Source: Streptomyces sp. NBC_01116 (GTDB taxonomy: Bacteria; Actinomycetota; Actinomycetes; Streptomycetales; Streptomycetaceae). From it: 64,000 nt of DNA. The stretch is taken from positions 1,922,001-1,986,000 of the forward strand of contig NZ_CP108644.1 of the NCBI RefSeq assembly GCF_041435495.1, written 5' to 3'. Positions 8,152-21,608 of this stretch are shown one piece after another. Each line of letters begins with the position of its first letter. Position 1 is the first letter of the stretch. Position numbers and translations under genes: made by a program. The notes under the pieces are model-generated. The model did not search any database and was not told the origin of the DNA. It worked only from the letters and a program-made list of their open reading frames with translations.

Positions 8152-9297
8152 ATGGATCTGGCGCAGACGGCACGGACGACAGCCCTGCGGGCCGAGGCGC
8201 GGGCCTGGCTCCGGGACCACGTGCCGGCCCGGCCGCTGCCCTCCCTGGAGACCGGGAAGGGGTTCGCCGCGCACCGGGAGTGGGAGGCGCTGCTGCACAC
8301 CGGCCGCTGGTCGGCGGTCTCCTGGCCGGAGGAGTACGGGGGCCGGGGCGCGGACCTCTTCGGCTGGCTGGCGTTCGAGGAGGAGTACTGGGCGGCGGGC
8401 GCGCCGGGCCGGGTCTCGCAGAACGGGATCAGCCTCCTCGCCCCGACCCTCCTCGCCCACGGCACGGCAGAGCAGCGGGCCCGGGTCCTGCCCCCGATGG
8501 CGAGCGGCGAGGTCATCTGGGCGCAGGCCTGGTCGGAGCCGGAGGCGGGGTCGGACCTTGCGGCGCTGCGGTCGCGGGCGGTGCGCGCGGACGGCGGCTG
8601 GCTGCTGTCGGGGCAGAAGACCTGGTCCTCGCGGGCGGCGTTCGCGGACCGGGCCTTCGGGATCTTCCGTACGGACCCGGGGGCGGCGAAACCGCACCAG
8701 GGGCTGACGTACCTGATGTTCGGGCTGCGGGACCCCGGGGTCACGGTCCGCCCGATCGGGCGGCTGGACGGGAAGCCCGCGTTCGCCGAGATCTTCCTCG
8801 ACGAGGTCTTCGTACCGGACGCGGACGTCATCGGCGAGCCGGGGCAGGGCTGGCGCATCGCCATGTCGGCCACCGGCGACGAGCGCGGCCTCACCCTCCG
8901 CTCCCCCGGCCGTTTCCTGGCCGCCGCCGACCGGCTCCAGGACCTGTGGCGGGAGGCGGGCGACCCGGCGGACACGGCGCTGCGGGACCGGGTGGCGGAC
9001 GCGGTGATCGGGGCGCGGGCGTATCAGCTGTTCACGGCCGCCTCCGCGTCCCGGTTCGCGGCGGGGGCGTCGCTGGGGCCCGAGTCCAGCCTGAACAAGG
9101 TCTTCTGGTCGCGTTACGACATCGCGCTGCACGAGACGGCGCTCGATCTGCTGGGCCCGGACGCGGAGCTGGCGGACACGGCGTGGGCGGAGGGGTACGT
9201 CTTCGCGCTCGCGGGCCCCGTGTACGCGGGGACGAACGAGATCCAGCGGGACATCATCGCCGAGCGGCTGCTCGGCCTGCCGAAGGGACGGCGCTGA
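8152..9297 (+). CDS. Acyl-CoA dehydrogenase, FadE30-like
   Basis: This 381-aa FAD-dependent acyl-CoA dehydrogenase has the usual domain order: helical N-terminal part, beta-domain with WSEPEAGSDLA and SGQKTWSS, and a helical C-terminal domain ending YAGTNEIQRDIIAERLLGLPK. The position usually holding the catalytic Glu (YEGT) is Ala here, so a Glu elsewhere or on a partner subunit would have to act as base, as in several steroid-specific dehydrogenases. Length and position next to ipdF suit FadE30, which acts on HIP-CoA. The ATG at 8152 is chosen because GGAAGG lies about 12 bp upstream; a TTG at 8098 would sit inside the operator. Confidence 0.8.
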   Translation: MDLAQTARTTALRAEARAWLRDHVPARPLPSLETGKGFAAHREWEALLHTGRWSAVSWPEEYGGRGADLFGWLAFEEEYWAAGAPGRVSQNGISLLAPTLLAHGTAEQRARVLPPMASGEVIWAQAWSEPEAGSDLAALRSRAVRADGGWLLSGQKTWSSRAAFADRAFGIFRTDPGAAKPHQGLTYLMFGLRDPGVTVRPIGRLDGKPAFAEIFLDEVFVPDADVIGEPGQGWRIAMSATGDERGLTLRSPGRFLAAADRLQDLWREAGDPADTALRDRVADAVIGARAYQLFTAASASRFAAGASLGPESSLNKVFWSRYDIALHETALDLLGPDAELADTAWAEGYVFALAGPVYAGTNEIQRDIIAERLLGLPKGRR

Positions 9298-10283
9298 TGC
9301 GTTTCCTTCTCGACGACGAGCAGCGGGAGTTCGCCCGGTCGCTGGACGCGATGCTGACGGCGGCCGGCACACCGTCGGTGCTGCGGACGTGGGCGGCCGG
9401 GGATCACGGGCCGGGACGGGCCCTGTGGGGGCGGCTCGGGGACGCGGGGGTGTTCGCGCTCGCGGTCCCGGAGGCGTACGGGGGGCTCGGGCCGCTCCCC
9501 GTGGAGATGGCCGTGGCCTGCGTCGGGCTGGGGCGGCACGCGGTGCCCGGACCGGTGGCGGAGACCCTGGCGGCCGCGGTGCTGCTGGCGGGGGCGGGCG
9601 GACCGGCGGCGAAGGAGTGGCTGCCCCGGATCGCCTCCGGCGGGGCGGTGGTGTCGCTGCGGCTGGCCGGGCACGGGCCGTACGCCCTGGACGCGGACGC
9701 GGCGGACGCGGTGTTCACGGTGGACGGCGACGAACTGCGGCTCGCACCGGGGCCCGGGGAGCCGTCGGCGTCGGCGGATCCGGCGCGGCGGCTGTTCAGG
9801 CCGGAGCCGGGCGGCGAGGTGGCGGCGGCCGGTCCCGGGGTGCGCGGGGCGGCGCGGGCGGCGGGCGACCTGGCGGCGTTCGCCACGGCGGCCCTGGCGC
9901 TGGGCTGCGGGGAGGAGCTGCTGCGGGCGACCGTTGCGTACGTGAAGCAGCGCACCCAGTTCGGGGTGCCCGTCGGGTCCTTCCAGGCGGTCAAGCACCG
10001 CCTCGCGGACACCCTGCTCGGCCTGGAGTTCGCGCGTCCGCTGCTGTACGGCGCGGCGGTGGAGCTGGCGGGCGGAGCGGCCGGGGCGGGGGCGGCGGTC
10101 GCGGCGGCGAAGGCGGCGGCGGGCGAGGCGGGGTACGCGGCGGCCCGCACCGCGCTCCAGTCGCACGGCGCGGTCGGCTACACCGAGGAGCTGGACCTCG
10201 CGTGGTGGCTGCGCCGGGCCCGGCCGCTGCGGGACGCCTGGGGGACGCCGTCCGCCTGCCGGGCCCGGGTGCTGGCGGGCTGA
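9297..10283 (+). CDS. Acyl-CoA dehydrogenase, short form (FadE32/33-like)
   Basis: This 328-aa protein is shorter than catalytic homotetrameric dehydrogenases, a feature of the small subunit in actinobacterial alpha2-beta2 enzymes. The N terminus MRFLLDDEQREFARSLD and the C-terminal QSHGAVGYTEELDL block are typical, and QRTQFGVPVGSFQAVKHRLAD is the conserved FAD-region helix. The ATG overlaps the upstream stop (TGATG), which implies coupled production and perhaps one heteromeric enzyme with the previous gene. In mycobacteria similar short proteins (FadE32, FadE33) act in HIP catabolism. Exact orthology cannot be settled here. Confidence 0.78.
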   Translation: MRFLLDDEQREFARSLDAMLTAAGTPSVLRTWAAGDHGPGRALWGRLGDAGVFALAVPEAYGGLGPLPVEMAVACVGLGRHAVPGPVAETLAAAVLLAGAGGPAAKEWLPRIASGGAVVSLRLAGHGPYALDADAADAVFTVDGDELRLAPGPGEPSASADPARRLFRPEPGGEVAAAGPGVRGAARAAGDLAAFATAALALGCGEELLRATVAYVKQRTQFGVPVGSFQAVKHRLADTLLGLEFARPLLYGAAVELAGGAAGAGAAVAAAKAAAGEAGYAAARTALQSHGAVGYTEELDLAWWLRRARPLRDAWGTPSACRARVLAG

Positions 10284-10328
10284 GCCCGGGGGCACCCCGC
10301 CCCCGGCCCGGTCCGCACCGCCCCCGGT

Positions 10329-10874
10329 TCAGGACGCGTCGGTCGTGGGCGGGGTGTCGTCGCCGGTGCGGCGCACGGTGCGCAGCGGCTGCCCGGGACG
10401 CCAGGACCGGATGACCAGCGCCTCGCCGTCGAGCCCGATGCGGACCACCTCGGTCAGCTCGGCCCGGAAGAGGTGGAAGGGCTCCGGCGGGGTCGCCTCC
10501 TCGATGAAGCGGGCGATCACCCGCGGATCGCTGATCTCCACGGCCCGGCCGCTGACGCGGACGTCCCCGTCGTTCAGCTCGGCGTCGGGCCCGGGGTTGG
10601 CCTGGAGGGCGAAGCGCGGATCGCGCCGCAGGTCCAGGGCCTTGCGGGAGTTCGGCATCATGCCGAGCAGCAGCTCACCGAAGCGGAAGTCGGCCTCAAG
10701 GCCCGTGACCCGGGGCGAGCCGTCCTTGCGGAGAGTGGCCAGGACGTGGTGCTTGTAGAGCCGGAAGCGGCGCTGCACGGTGTCGGCGAACTCGGGCTCG
10801 GCGGTGGCGAAGCCGTCCCAGGAGACAGGCGCGTGCGAAGGCGATGAAGACGTCGTGGATGCCATGGATGCCAT
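10329..10874 (-). CDS. Pyridoxamine 5'-phosphate oxidase-family protein
   Basis: This protein of about 181 aa has a split-barrel flavin-binding fold. Family features are HVLATLRKDGSPRVTGLEADF near the N terminus, LLLGMMPNSRKALDLRRDPRFAL, and a C-terminal FRAELTEVVRIGLDGEALVIRSW. Such proteins bind FMN or F420 and include many reductases and haem-related enzymes; no specific role can be read. The start is uncertain. ATG codons occur at 10874 and 10865, and a further upstream ATG directly abuts an AGGAG, which is too close to serve it. The gene stands alone, convergent with the second fadE gene. Confidence 0.75.
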   Translation of the reverse strand: MASMASTTSSSPSHAPVSWDGFATAEPEFADTVQRRFRLYKHHVLATLRKDGSPRVTGLEADFRFGELLLGMMPNSRKALDLRRDPRFALQANPGPDAELNDGDVRVSGRAVEISDPRVIARFIEEATPPEPFHLFRAELTEVVRIGLDGEALVIRSWRPGQPLRTVRRTGDDTPPTTDAS

Positions 10875-11016
10875 GGAACACCGATTACCCGACATCTCCT
10901 GTCGGTATTTGCTCGCGAAAGGCGGGCGAGTTTCCGGCGAGCCGAACGCCTCAGCGCCGCCACGGTCCGACCGCTTCACCGCCGTCACGGTCTCACCGCC
11001 TCACCGCCTCACCGCT

Positions 11017-11484
11017 TCAGGCGTGGTTCTCCGGAGCCGGGCGGGTGAGCTTCAGCATGACCTCGTCGTACTCCTCGTCGACGCGGCGGCTCTCCTCCAC
11101 GAAGCCCATCCGGGTGTAGAAGCTCCGGGCCGCCGTGTTCTTCTCGTACACCTCCAGGGTCAGCGCGCCGTGCAGCGCCGCCGCGTGTTCGACCAGGCGT
11201 CGGCCCACCCCGGTGCCCTGCGCCTCAGGAGCAACGAAGAGGCCGCCGATCTCGGCGCCCAGGAGCCCCAGGAGGGCCACCACACGGCCGTCCGTCTCGG
11301 CGACCCAGTTCTCGGCGTGGACGAGATAGACCTCGCGCATCTTGCGGGCGCGCTCGCCCTCGCCCTCACCGGGGATGAAGGGATGCGCCAGGCTGCCGGC
11401 ACGGGACCAGACGTCCACCGCCGCGTTCTCGTCGGCGGCGGCATAGCGGCGGATCACGGCGCGTTCGGGTGTGTTCTCGGGCAT
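11017..11484 (-). CDS. GNAT-family N-acetyltransferase
   Basis: This 155-aa protein has a complete single GNAT domain. The acetyl-CoA pyrophosphate loop is APEAQGTGVGRRLVEHA (Q/RxxGxG/A), and the C-terminal LEVYEKNTAARSFYTRMGFVEE is motif B. The ATG at 11484 is chosen because homology (RAVIRRYAAADENA) starts just after it; the longer frame runs through a low-complexity repeat. It transfers an acetyl group from acetyl-CoA to an amine, but the substrate is unknown. It is followed on the other side by hutD in the same direction, separated by the repeat at 11573-11645. Confidence 0.85.
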   Translation of the reverse strand: MPENTPERAVIRRYAAADENAAVDVWSRAGSLAHPFIPGEGEGERARKMREVYLVHAENWVAETDGRVVALLGLLGAEIGGLFVAPEAQGTGVGRRLVEHAAALHGALTLEVYEKNTAARSFYTRMGFVEESRRVDEEYDEVMLKLTRPAPENHA

Positions 11485-11572
11485 GCGCGCGACCGTATCC
11501 CGAGGCGGGGAGTTCGGCAGCCGAGTTTCCCGGCCGCCGACAGCGGTCGCAGACAGACGGTCGTCTTCGGAC

Positions 11573-11645
11573 GGTCCCCGGGAGCCTGTCGCCGGGAGCC
11601 GGTCCCGGGGAGCCGGTCCCGGGGAGCCGATCACCGGGAGCCGGT
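11573..11645. repeat. GGAGCCGGTCCCGG minisatellite
   Basis: About five imperfect copies of a 14-bp unit (core GGAGCCGGTCCCGG) fill most of the space between the GNAT gene start and the hutD stop. The units are internally palindromic, so the tract could also act as a structured spacer. Confidence 0.7.
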
Positions 11646-11648
11646 CGG

Positions 11649-12212
11649 TCACGCGTCGGAGAGCGTGATCAGCACCGCCCGGCCCATCGTCCGCAGGACC
11701 CCGGGCGACACCCCGGCCGCCAGGACCGCGTCGTAGCGGTCCAGCCGGACGCCCCCGTGCTCCAGCTCCGCGCCGTCGTCCAGGGAGACGGCCAGCACCG
11801 CCCCGCCCTCCGGTGGCAGCAGGCGGACCGTGCCGCAGACGACGGCGGCCTCCGCCCGCGTACGGGCCCTGCGGTACATGACGTTGAGATTGACGACGGG
11901 CCCGCCCAGCAGGAAGCCCTCGGTGGGCAGGTCACCGGGGAAGCCGTACGGCCACAGCGGCTCGTCGACGATGTGGTGCTCGCCGCCGACGACGAGGTCC
12001 ATGCCCGCGCCCTCGACCACGGTCAGGATCCGCTCCACACCCGGGAACCGCGAGAACGGCCCGTCGGCGGTGACGTCCGCCAGGCTCACCCGCCAGTCGA
12101 AGACGTCGGTCCCGGCGCCCCCGGGGCCGGCGGCGATCTCGCGGACGGTCCCGCCGCCGTTCTTCCAGGGGACGGGCGCGCGGTCGGCGGCGCGCAGGAT
12201 CCGTACCGTCAT
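11649..12212 (-). CDS. hutD: HutD-family cupin protein
   Basis: This 187-aa protein matches the HutD family along its length. The signature is VPWKNGGGTVREIAAGP near the N terminus, then DWRVSLADVTADGPFSRFPGVER and LNVMYRR. HutD is a double cupin often found with histidine-utilisation genes, where it is thought to limit formylglutamate or regulate the pathway; its biochemistry is not settled. No other hut gene is visible here. The ATG at 12212 overlaps the stop of the upstream VWA-domain gene, so the two are coupled. Family membership is clear; function is not. Confidence 0.83.
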   Translation of the reverse strand: MTVRILRAADRAPVPWKNGGGTVREIAAGPGGAGTDVFDWRVSLADVTADGPFSRFPGVERILTVVEGAGMDLVVGGEHHIVDEPLWPYGFPGDLPTEGFLLGGPVVNLNVMYRRARTRAEAAVVCGTVRLLPPEGGAVLAVSLDDGAELEHGGVRLDRYDAVLAAGVSPGVLRTMGRAVLITLSDA

Positions 12213-12958
12213 CGGACGATCCCCTGCTCCCGGGCGGCGGCCAGCCAGAGCGGGAACTCGGCGACGAGCCGGTCGTACAGCTCGGGGTCCGGGACCTTCC
12301 GGGGGTCCTCGCCGGCGTGGAAGTACCCGGCGTTGTCGACGATCCGCTTTGCGGGGACGGACAGCTCGTCGAGCTTGCGCAGGAAGTCGAACTGGCTGCT
12401 GCGGGTGTTGCCGAAGCCGACGAACTGCCAGAACAGGGGCAGCTTCGCGGCCTTGCAGAGGTAGCGCTCGGCGGCGAGCTTGTTGATCGGCCCGCCGTCC
12501 GTCTGGAAGACGACGAGGGCGGGCGCGGTGGAGCCGCTGTCGAGGTAGTGGTCGATGACCGCGTCCATCGCCAGGTGGTAGCTGGTCCTCCCCATGTGCC
12601 CGAGGCCCGCCCGGATCTCGTCGATCCTGCCGTGGTGGTGGGCGAGGGCGATGTCGGTGACCGCGTCGACGTCGGTGGAGAAGAAGACGACGGGCACCGT
12701 GCCGTCGTCGTCGAGGTTGGCCGAAAGGCCCAGCACCCGGTCGGCCAGCGCCTGGACGCTGCCGTCGTCGTAGTAGGGCTTCATCGAGCCGGAGTGGTCG
12801 AGGACGAGGTAGACGGCCGCGCGGTGACCGCCCAGTCCGTGCTTCTCCAGCGAGATCCCGGCGCTCGTGTAGTGGCTGACCAGGGCCGGAGCCGTCTCCC
12901 GCACCTTGGTGAGGCTGATGGCCGGGCCGGTGCCCGCGGCCGTGTTCACACCCTGCAT
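12209..12958 (-). CDS. VWA-domain protein (TerF/TerY-like)
   Basis: This 249-aa protein is essentially one von Willebrand factor A domain. The metal-ion-dependent adhesion site is visible as VYLVLDHSGSM (DxSxS), with a conserved Thr in GRTSYHLAMDAVI and the Asp in VVFQTDGGP. Related proteins occur in tellurite-resistance-type (ter) loci and act in stress or calcium-linked complexes. No other ter genes lie nearby. The ATG at 12958 is taken as the start because the preceding in-frame extension (MVAYAQGPQ) shows no family match. It is the first gene of a two-gene unit with hutD. Confidence 0.8.
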   Translation of the reverse strand: MQGVNTAAGTGPAISLTKVRETAPALVSHYTSAGISLEKHGLGGHRAAVYLVLDHSGSMKPYYDDGSVQALADRVLGLSANLDDDGTVPVVFFSTDVDAVTDIALAHHHGRIDEIRAGLGHMGRTSYHLAMDAVIDHYLDSGSTAPALVVFQTDGGPINKLAAERYLCKAAKLPLFWQFVGFGNTRSSQFDFLRKLDELSVPAKRIVDNAGYFHAGEDPRKVPDPELYDRLVAEFPLWLAAAREQGIVR

Positions 12959-13101
12959 GACGGCCCCCCGATCTGTGCTCTGCGGACCTTGAGCGTAGGC
13001 CACCACCGGCCCCGGACTTAACGGCCTTCATCCCGGTTCGCTATCTTGATCGCCGCCGCCCTCACCGGCCCCGTTGCACATCTTCAGTGAAGGAGCCGGC
13101 C

Positions 13102-14013
13102 ATGGAGGCCGCCGCCACCGCGTGTTACCGCCATCCGTCCTACGAGACGTACGTCCGCTGCACCCGTTGCGACCGCTCCATCTGCCCGGACTGCATGCGG
13201 GAGGCCGCTGTCGGCCACCACTGCGTGGAGTGCGTGAAGGAGGGGCAGCGGTCGGTGCGGCAGGCCCGTACCGTCTTCGGCGGTGCGGTGTCCCGGGCGA
13301 CCGCGCCGGTGGTGACGTACGTACTGATGGCGCTCAACGTCCTGGCCTACCTCGGCGAGGTGGTGCGGCCCGAGACCGTGGACCGGTTCGCGGTGCTCGG
13401 GGCGGCGCTCACCGGGCCGGACGGCGAGCAGTACTACTACCGGGGTGACACCTATCCCGGGTACGACCTGACGGGCATCGCGGACGGCGAGTGGTACCGG
13501 CTGGTGACCGGGGCCTTCCTGCACCTTCCGCCGGACGCCTCGTTCGGGGTGATGCACCTGGTGTTCAACATGCTCGCGCTGTGGAACATCGGCCGTGCGG
13601 TGGAGGGCCAGCTCGGGCGGGCCCGTTATCTGGCGCTGTACCTGCTGTCGGCGGTGGGCGGTTCGGTCCTGGTGTACCTGCTGGCCCCGGACACCTCGAC
13701 GGTCGGCGCCTCCGGCTCGGTCTTCGGGCTGGCCGCCGCGTACTGGGTCATCCACCGGCGGCTCGGCCGTGACATGGCGGCGGTCAACCGCTTCATGGCC
13801 GGATTCCTGCTCTGGATGCTGATCTCGGCCGCGTTCACCTCGTGGCAGGGGCACCTGGGCGGGCTGCTGACGGGGGCGCTGGTGACGTACGGGCTCGCGT
13901 TCGCGCCGGCGAAGCTGCGGACCTGGCAGGTCCAGCTCGCGGGCGCGCTGGTGCTGACGGGCCTGTTCGCGGTGGCGGTGGTGCTGAAGACCTCGGCCCT
14001 GACGGGCGGCTGA
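13102..14013 (+). CDS. Rhomboid-family intramembrane serine protease with N-terminal zinc finger
   Basis: This 303-aa membrane protein starts with a Cys/His-rich B-box-like module (C8, H11, C20, C23, C28, C31, H39/H40, C41, C44) on the cytoplasmic side, followed by about seven membrane segments. The rhomboid catalytic pair is present: Ser204 in the GASGSVFG motif and His251 in GHLGG, with HLVFN (H152, N156) helping form the oxyanion site. The ATG at 13102 has AAGGAG 6 bp upstream, which is better placed than the GTG at 13087. The protease cuts membrane proteins inside the bilayer; the substrate is unknown. It is transcribed alone. Confidence 0.92.
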   Translation: MEAAATACYRHPSYETYVRCTRCDRSICPDCMREAAVGHHCVECVKEGQRSVRQARTVFGGAVSRATAPVVTYVLMALNVLAYLGEVVRPETVDRFAVLGAALTGPDGEQYYYRGDTYPGYDLTGIADGEWYRLVTGAFLHLPPDASFGVMHLVFNMLALWNIGRAVEGQLGRARYLALYLLSAVGGSVLVYLLAPDTSTVGASGSVFGLAAAYWVIHRRLGRDMAAVNRFMAGFLLWMLISAAFTSWQGHLGGLLTGALVTYGLAFAPAKLRTWQVQLAGALVLTGLFAVAVVLKTSALTGG

Positions 14014-14208
14014 GGCCGGACACCACGGCCGGGTGGCTGAGCCCGGCGCCACGGGGGTGGCTGAGGCAAGGACGCGGCCGAACGGCTGAGGCCGGGCGCC
14101 GTGGAAGGCACCCGGCCCCGGACGCGCCACGGCGCCCGCTGGAGTCCGGTCGGGGACAGGCAGGCGCCGCGTTCAGTTCCGTACGCCGTTGTACGGGACG
14201 TCTTGTGG

Positions 14209-14242
14209 GGGCTCCCCCGGGCCGCGTGGCCCAGGGGAACCC
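14209..14242 (-). terminator. Terminator after gltD
   Basis: GGGCTCCCCCGGGCC (14209-14223) pairs with GGCCCAGGGGAACCC (14228-14242) in a 15-bp stem with two mismatches and a 4-nt loop, starting 10 bp past the gltD stop. A smaller stem with CCGTAC/GTACGG arms near 14180-14196 may serve the convergent rhomboid gene. Confidence 0.7.
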
Positions 14243-14251
14243 GGGTGGTGC

Positions 14252-15704
14252 TCAGACCAGCAGGGACCGGTCCGTCGGGCGGATCGGCGCGTGCAGGGCG
14301 CTGGTCCCGGTCAGGAAGCGGTCCACTCCGCGGGCGGCGGAGCGGCCCTCGGCGATCGCCCAGACGATCAGCGACTGGCCGCGTCCCGCGTCACCGGCGA
14401 CATAGACGCCGTCGACGTTGGTCGCGTAGTGCTCGTCGCGGGCGACGTTGCCGCGCTGGTCGAGCTCCAGGCCGAACTGCTGGACCAGACCGTTGGACTG
14501 GTCGGTTCCGGTGAAGCCCATGGCGAGGGTGACGAGCTGCGCGGGGATGCGCCGCTCCGTGCCGGGCTTCTGCTCCAGCTTACCGTCCTTGAACTCGACC
14601 TCCACCAGGTGGAGGGCCGCGACGTTTCCGTCCTCGTCGCCCTCGAAGTGGGTGGTGGAGACGGAGTAGACCCGCTCGCCGCCCTCCTCGTGCGCGGAGG
14701 TGACCTTGTAGAGCATCGGGAAGGTCGGCCACGGCTGGCCCGGGTTCCGGTCCTCGCCCGGCTTCGGCATGATCTCCAGCTGGGTGACGGAGGCCGCGCC
14801 CTGGCGGTGGGCGGTGCCCACGCAGTCGGCTCCGGTGTCACCGCCGCCGATGACGACGACGTGCTTGCCGCCGGCGTGGATCGGGGCCACCGTCAGGTCG
14901 CCCTCCTGCACCTTGTTGGCGAGCGGCAGGTACTCCATCGCGAAGTGGATGCCGCCCAGCTCACGGCCGGGAACGGGGAGGTCGCGGGAGACGGTGGCGC
15001 CGGCCGCGATGACGACCGCGTCGTAGCGGCGGCGGAGCTTCGCGGCGTCGATGTCCTTGCCGATCTCCACCTCCGTACGGAACTTGGTGCCTTCCAGGCG
15101 CATCTGCTCGATGCGGCGGTTGATGTGCGACTTCTCCATCTTGAACTCGGGGATGCCGTAGCGGAGGAGGCCCCCGATGCGGTCCGCGCGCTCGTAGACG
15201 GCGACGGTGTGGCCGGCCCGGGTCAGCTGCTGGGCGGCGGCGAGTCCCGCCGGCCCCGAGCCGATGACCGCGACGGTCTTGCCGGAGAGGCGCTCCGGCG
15301 GCTGCGGGGTGACGTCGCCGCTGTCCCACGCCTTGTCGATGATGGAGACCTCGACGTTCTTGATGGTGACGGCGGGCTGGTTGATGCCCAGCACGCACGC
15401 CGACTCGCAGGGGGCCGGGCACAGCCGCCCGGTGAACTCCGGGAAGTTGTTCGTGGCGTGCAGCCGCTCGGACGCCGCGGTCCAGTCCTCGCGGTAGGCG
15501 TAGTCGTTCCACTCGGGGATGAGGTTTCCGAGCGGGCAGCCGTTGTGGCAGAACGGGATGCCGCAGTCCATGCAGCGGCCGGCCTGCTTGCTGATGATCG
15601 GGAGCAGCGAGCCCGGAACGTAGACCTCGTTCCAGTCCTTGACGCGCTCGGCAACGGGGCGGGTCTGGGCGACCTCGCGTCCGGTGGTCAGGAAGCCCTT
15701 GGGG

Positions 15705-15712
<8 letters not shown>
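14252..15712 (-). CDS. gltD: Glutamate synthase (NADPH) small subunit
   Basis: This 486-aa flavoprotein passes electrons from NADPH to the large subunit. The N-terminal part has the cysteine clusters [14 protein letters not shown] and CPAPCESAC that hold two [4Fe-4S] centres. The FAD site is [13 protein letters not shown], the NADPH site is [14 protein letters not shown], and the C-terminal [14 protein letters not shown] closes the FAD pocket. The start overlaps the gltB stop by 8 bp, so both subunits are made from one message. With gltB it assimilates ammonium through glutamine: 2-oxoglutarate plus glutamine gives two glutamates. Length and motifs are standard. Confidence 0.97.
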
Positions 15713-20273
<4,561 letters not shown>

Positions 20274-20335
20274 CGGCTCTCCCGTCGTCGTCGTGGCATT
20301 TGCGGTGCCGAGGGACGACGTTGGCCCTCTGCGAA

Positions 20336-20351
20336 ATTTCGTGCAGGTTAC
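20336..20351 (-). promoter_or_regulatory. Probable GlnR box upstream of gltB
   Basis: Read on the - strand, the sequence is GTAAC-ctgcac-GAAAT, close to the actinobacterial GlnR consensus gTnAC-n6-GaAAC, with one mismatch in the second half-site. It lies 63-78 bp before the gltB start. A 7-bp hairpin (CGCTTCT/AGAAGCG) follows at 20361-20376. Confidence 0.6.
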
Positions 20352-20376
20352 ATGATGGGGCGCTTCTCAAGAAGCG

Positions 20377-20771
20377 GAAGGCGTGTTCCAACATGCGGAC
20401 ACCGTGGTGACCGGAAGTGACTGGGTGACCAGTGGTGACCGGACCGTCCAGGGGGTGGGTCGCTGTCGGAACGATCGGCGCCCGGGGACCCGCAGAGAGC
20501 AGGCGTCGTTGCCTGCGGTGCCTACGGCTCATGCCCGGTGGCGACGGAAACGAAACCACCGGGTAATGGCTACTTATGTGCAGCCCTGCATAGGGTCTCA
20601 TTTTACGGCCGCAGGGCCTTTCCCGCCCAGTGGGCGGCGCCAAGACGTACGTCACACGGGTTGCCGTGCCGTTGCGCCGTTCGGGCGGCCCGGGTACGCC
20701 GCCGGCCCTCAGCCCCGCACCACCCGCACCACCCGCATCAGCCGCGTCATCTGCCTCCTACGTCAGCCGCA
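20377..20771. other. Non-coding spacer between gltB and the VIT1-type gene
   Basis: No convincing gene was found. The stretch beside gltB is less GC-rich than its surroundings, as expected for a promoter region. The part next to the transporter stop (about 20700-20770) has short CCGCATCAGC/CACCCGCA repeats. Open frames here lack family resemblance and ribosome sites. Confidence 0.5.
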
Positions 20772-21503
20772 TCAGCCGACAGCGACGCCGAACAGGGTGC
20801 CGAGTCCGTACGTCATCGCCGCCGCGGCACCACCCAGGGCGAGCTGGCGCAGCCCGCTGAACCACCAGCTGCGGGCGGTCACCCTGGCCACCACCGCGCC
20901 GCACCCGAACAGACCGACCAGCGCGAGGAGCACCGCGGGCCACAGCGCGCTCGCGCCGAGGAGGTAGGGCAGCAAGGGCAGCAGGGCGCCGAGCGCGAAC
21001 GCGCCGAACGACGAGACGGCGGCGACGAGCGGCGAGGGCAGGTCGCCCGGATCGATGCCGAGCTCCTCGCGGGCGTGGATCTCCAGCGCCTGCTCCGGGT
21101 CGCGCGACAGCTGCCGGGCGACCTCGCGGGCGAGCGGGGCGTCCACGCCCCGGGACTCGTAGAGGGCGGCCAGCTCGGCCATCTCGTCCTTGGGGTGCTT
21201 GCGGAGCTCACGGCGCTCGACGTCGAGCTCGGCCTCGACCAGCTCGCGCTGCGAGGCGACGGAGGTGTACTCACCCGCCGCCATGGAGAAGGCCCCGGCC
21301 GCGAGCCCCGCCAGGCCGGTGATGACGATGGTCTGCTGGGAGACCGCGCCGCCCGCGACCCCGGTCATCAGGGCGAGGTTGGAGACCAGGCCGTCCATCG
21401 CACCGAAGACGGCCGGGCGCAGCCAGCCGCCGTTCACGTCCCGGTGGGTGTGGTTGTCCCGGTGCGCCTCGTGCAGGACGGCTTCGGTCTCGATGATGGC
21501 CAC
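20772..21503 (-). CDS. VIT1/CCC1-family iron/manganese transporter
   Basis: This 243-aa membrane protein carries the family signature GLVSNLALMTGVAGG in the first membrane helix, followed by GLAAGAFSMAAGEYTSVASQRE, a cytosolic metal-binding helical stretch rich in Glu and His, and three hydrophobic helices at the C terminus. VIT1/CCC1 proteins export ferrous iron or manganese from the cytosol. The GTG at 21503 is chosen because GGGGAG lies 8-13 bp upstream and the conserved HRDVNGGWLRPAVFG follows soon after. A loose match to an iron-regulator box lies upstream at 21609-21627. It is transcribed alone. Confidence 0.88.
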   Translation of the reverse strand: MAIIETEAVLHEAHRDNHTHRDVNGGWLRPAVFGAMDGLVSNLALMTGVAGGAVSQQTIVITGLAGLAAGAFSMAAGEYTSVASQRELVEAELDVERRELRKHPKDEMAELAALYESRGVDAPLAREVARQLSRDPEQALEIHAREELGIDPGDLPSPLVAAVSSFGAFALGALLPLLPYLLGASALWPAVLLALVGLFGCGAVVARVTARSWWFSGLRQLALGGAAAAMTYGLGTLFGVAVG

Positions 21504-21608
21504 GGCGTGTCTCTCCCCTTTGCTCCGGCGGGCCGTCACCCCGCCGTTCCCCGCTGAATACAACTTTCGACAAAGTCCAAACTACGCCGTCCGGGTGACC
21601 GCCGCCAG

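Noticed and set aside
11485..11652. N-terminal extension of the GNAT protein
   Set aside because: It is encoded by a repeat tract and lies outside the family fold.
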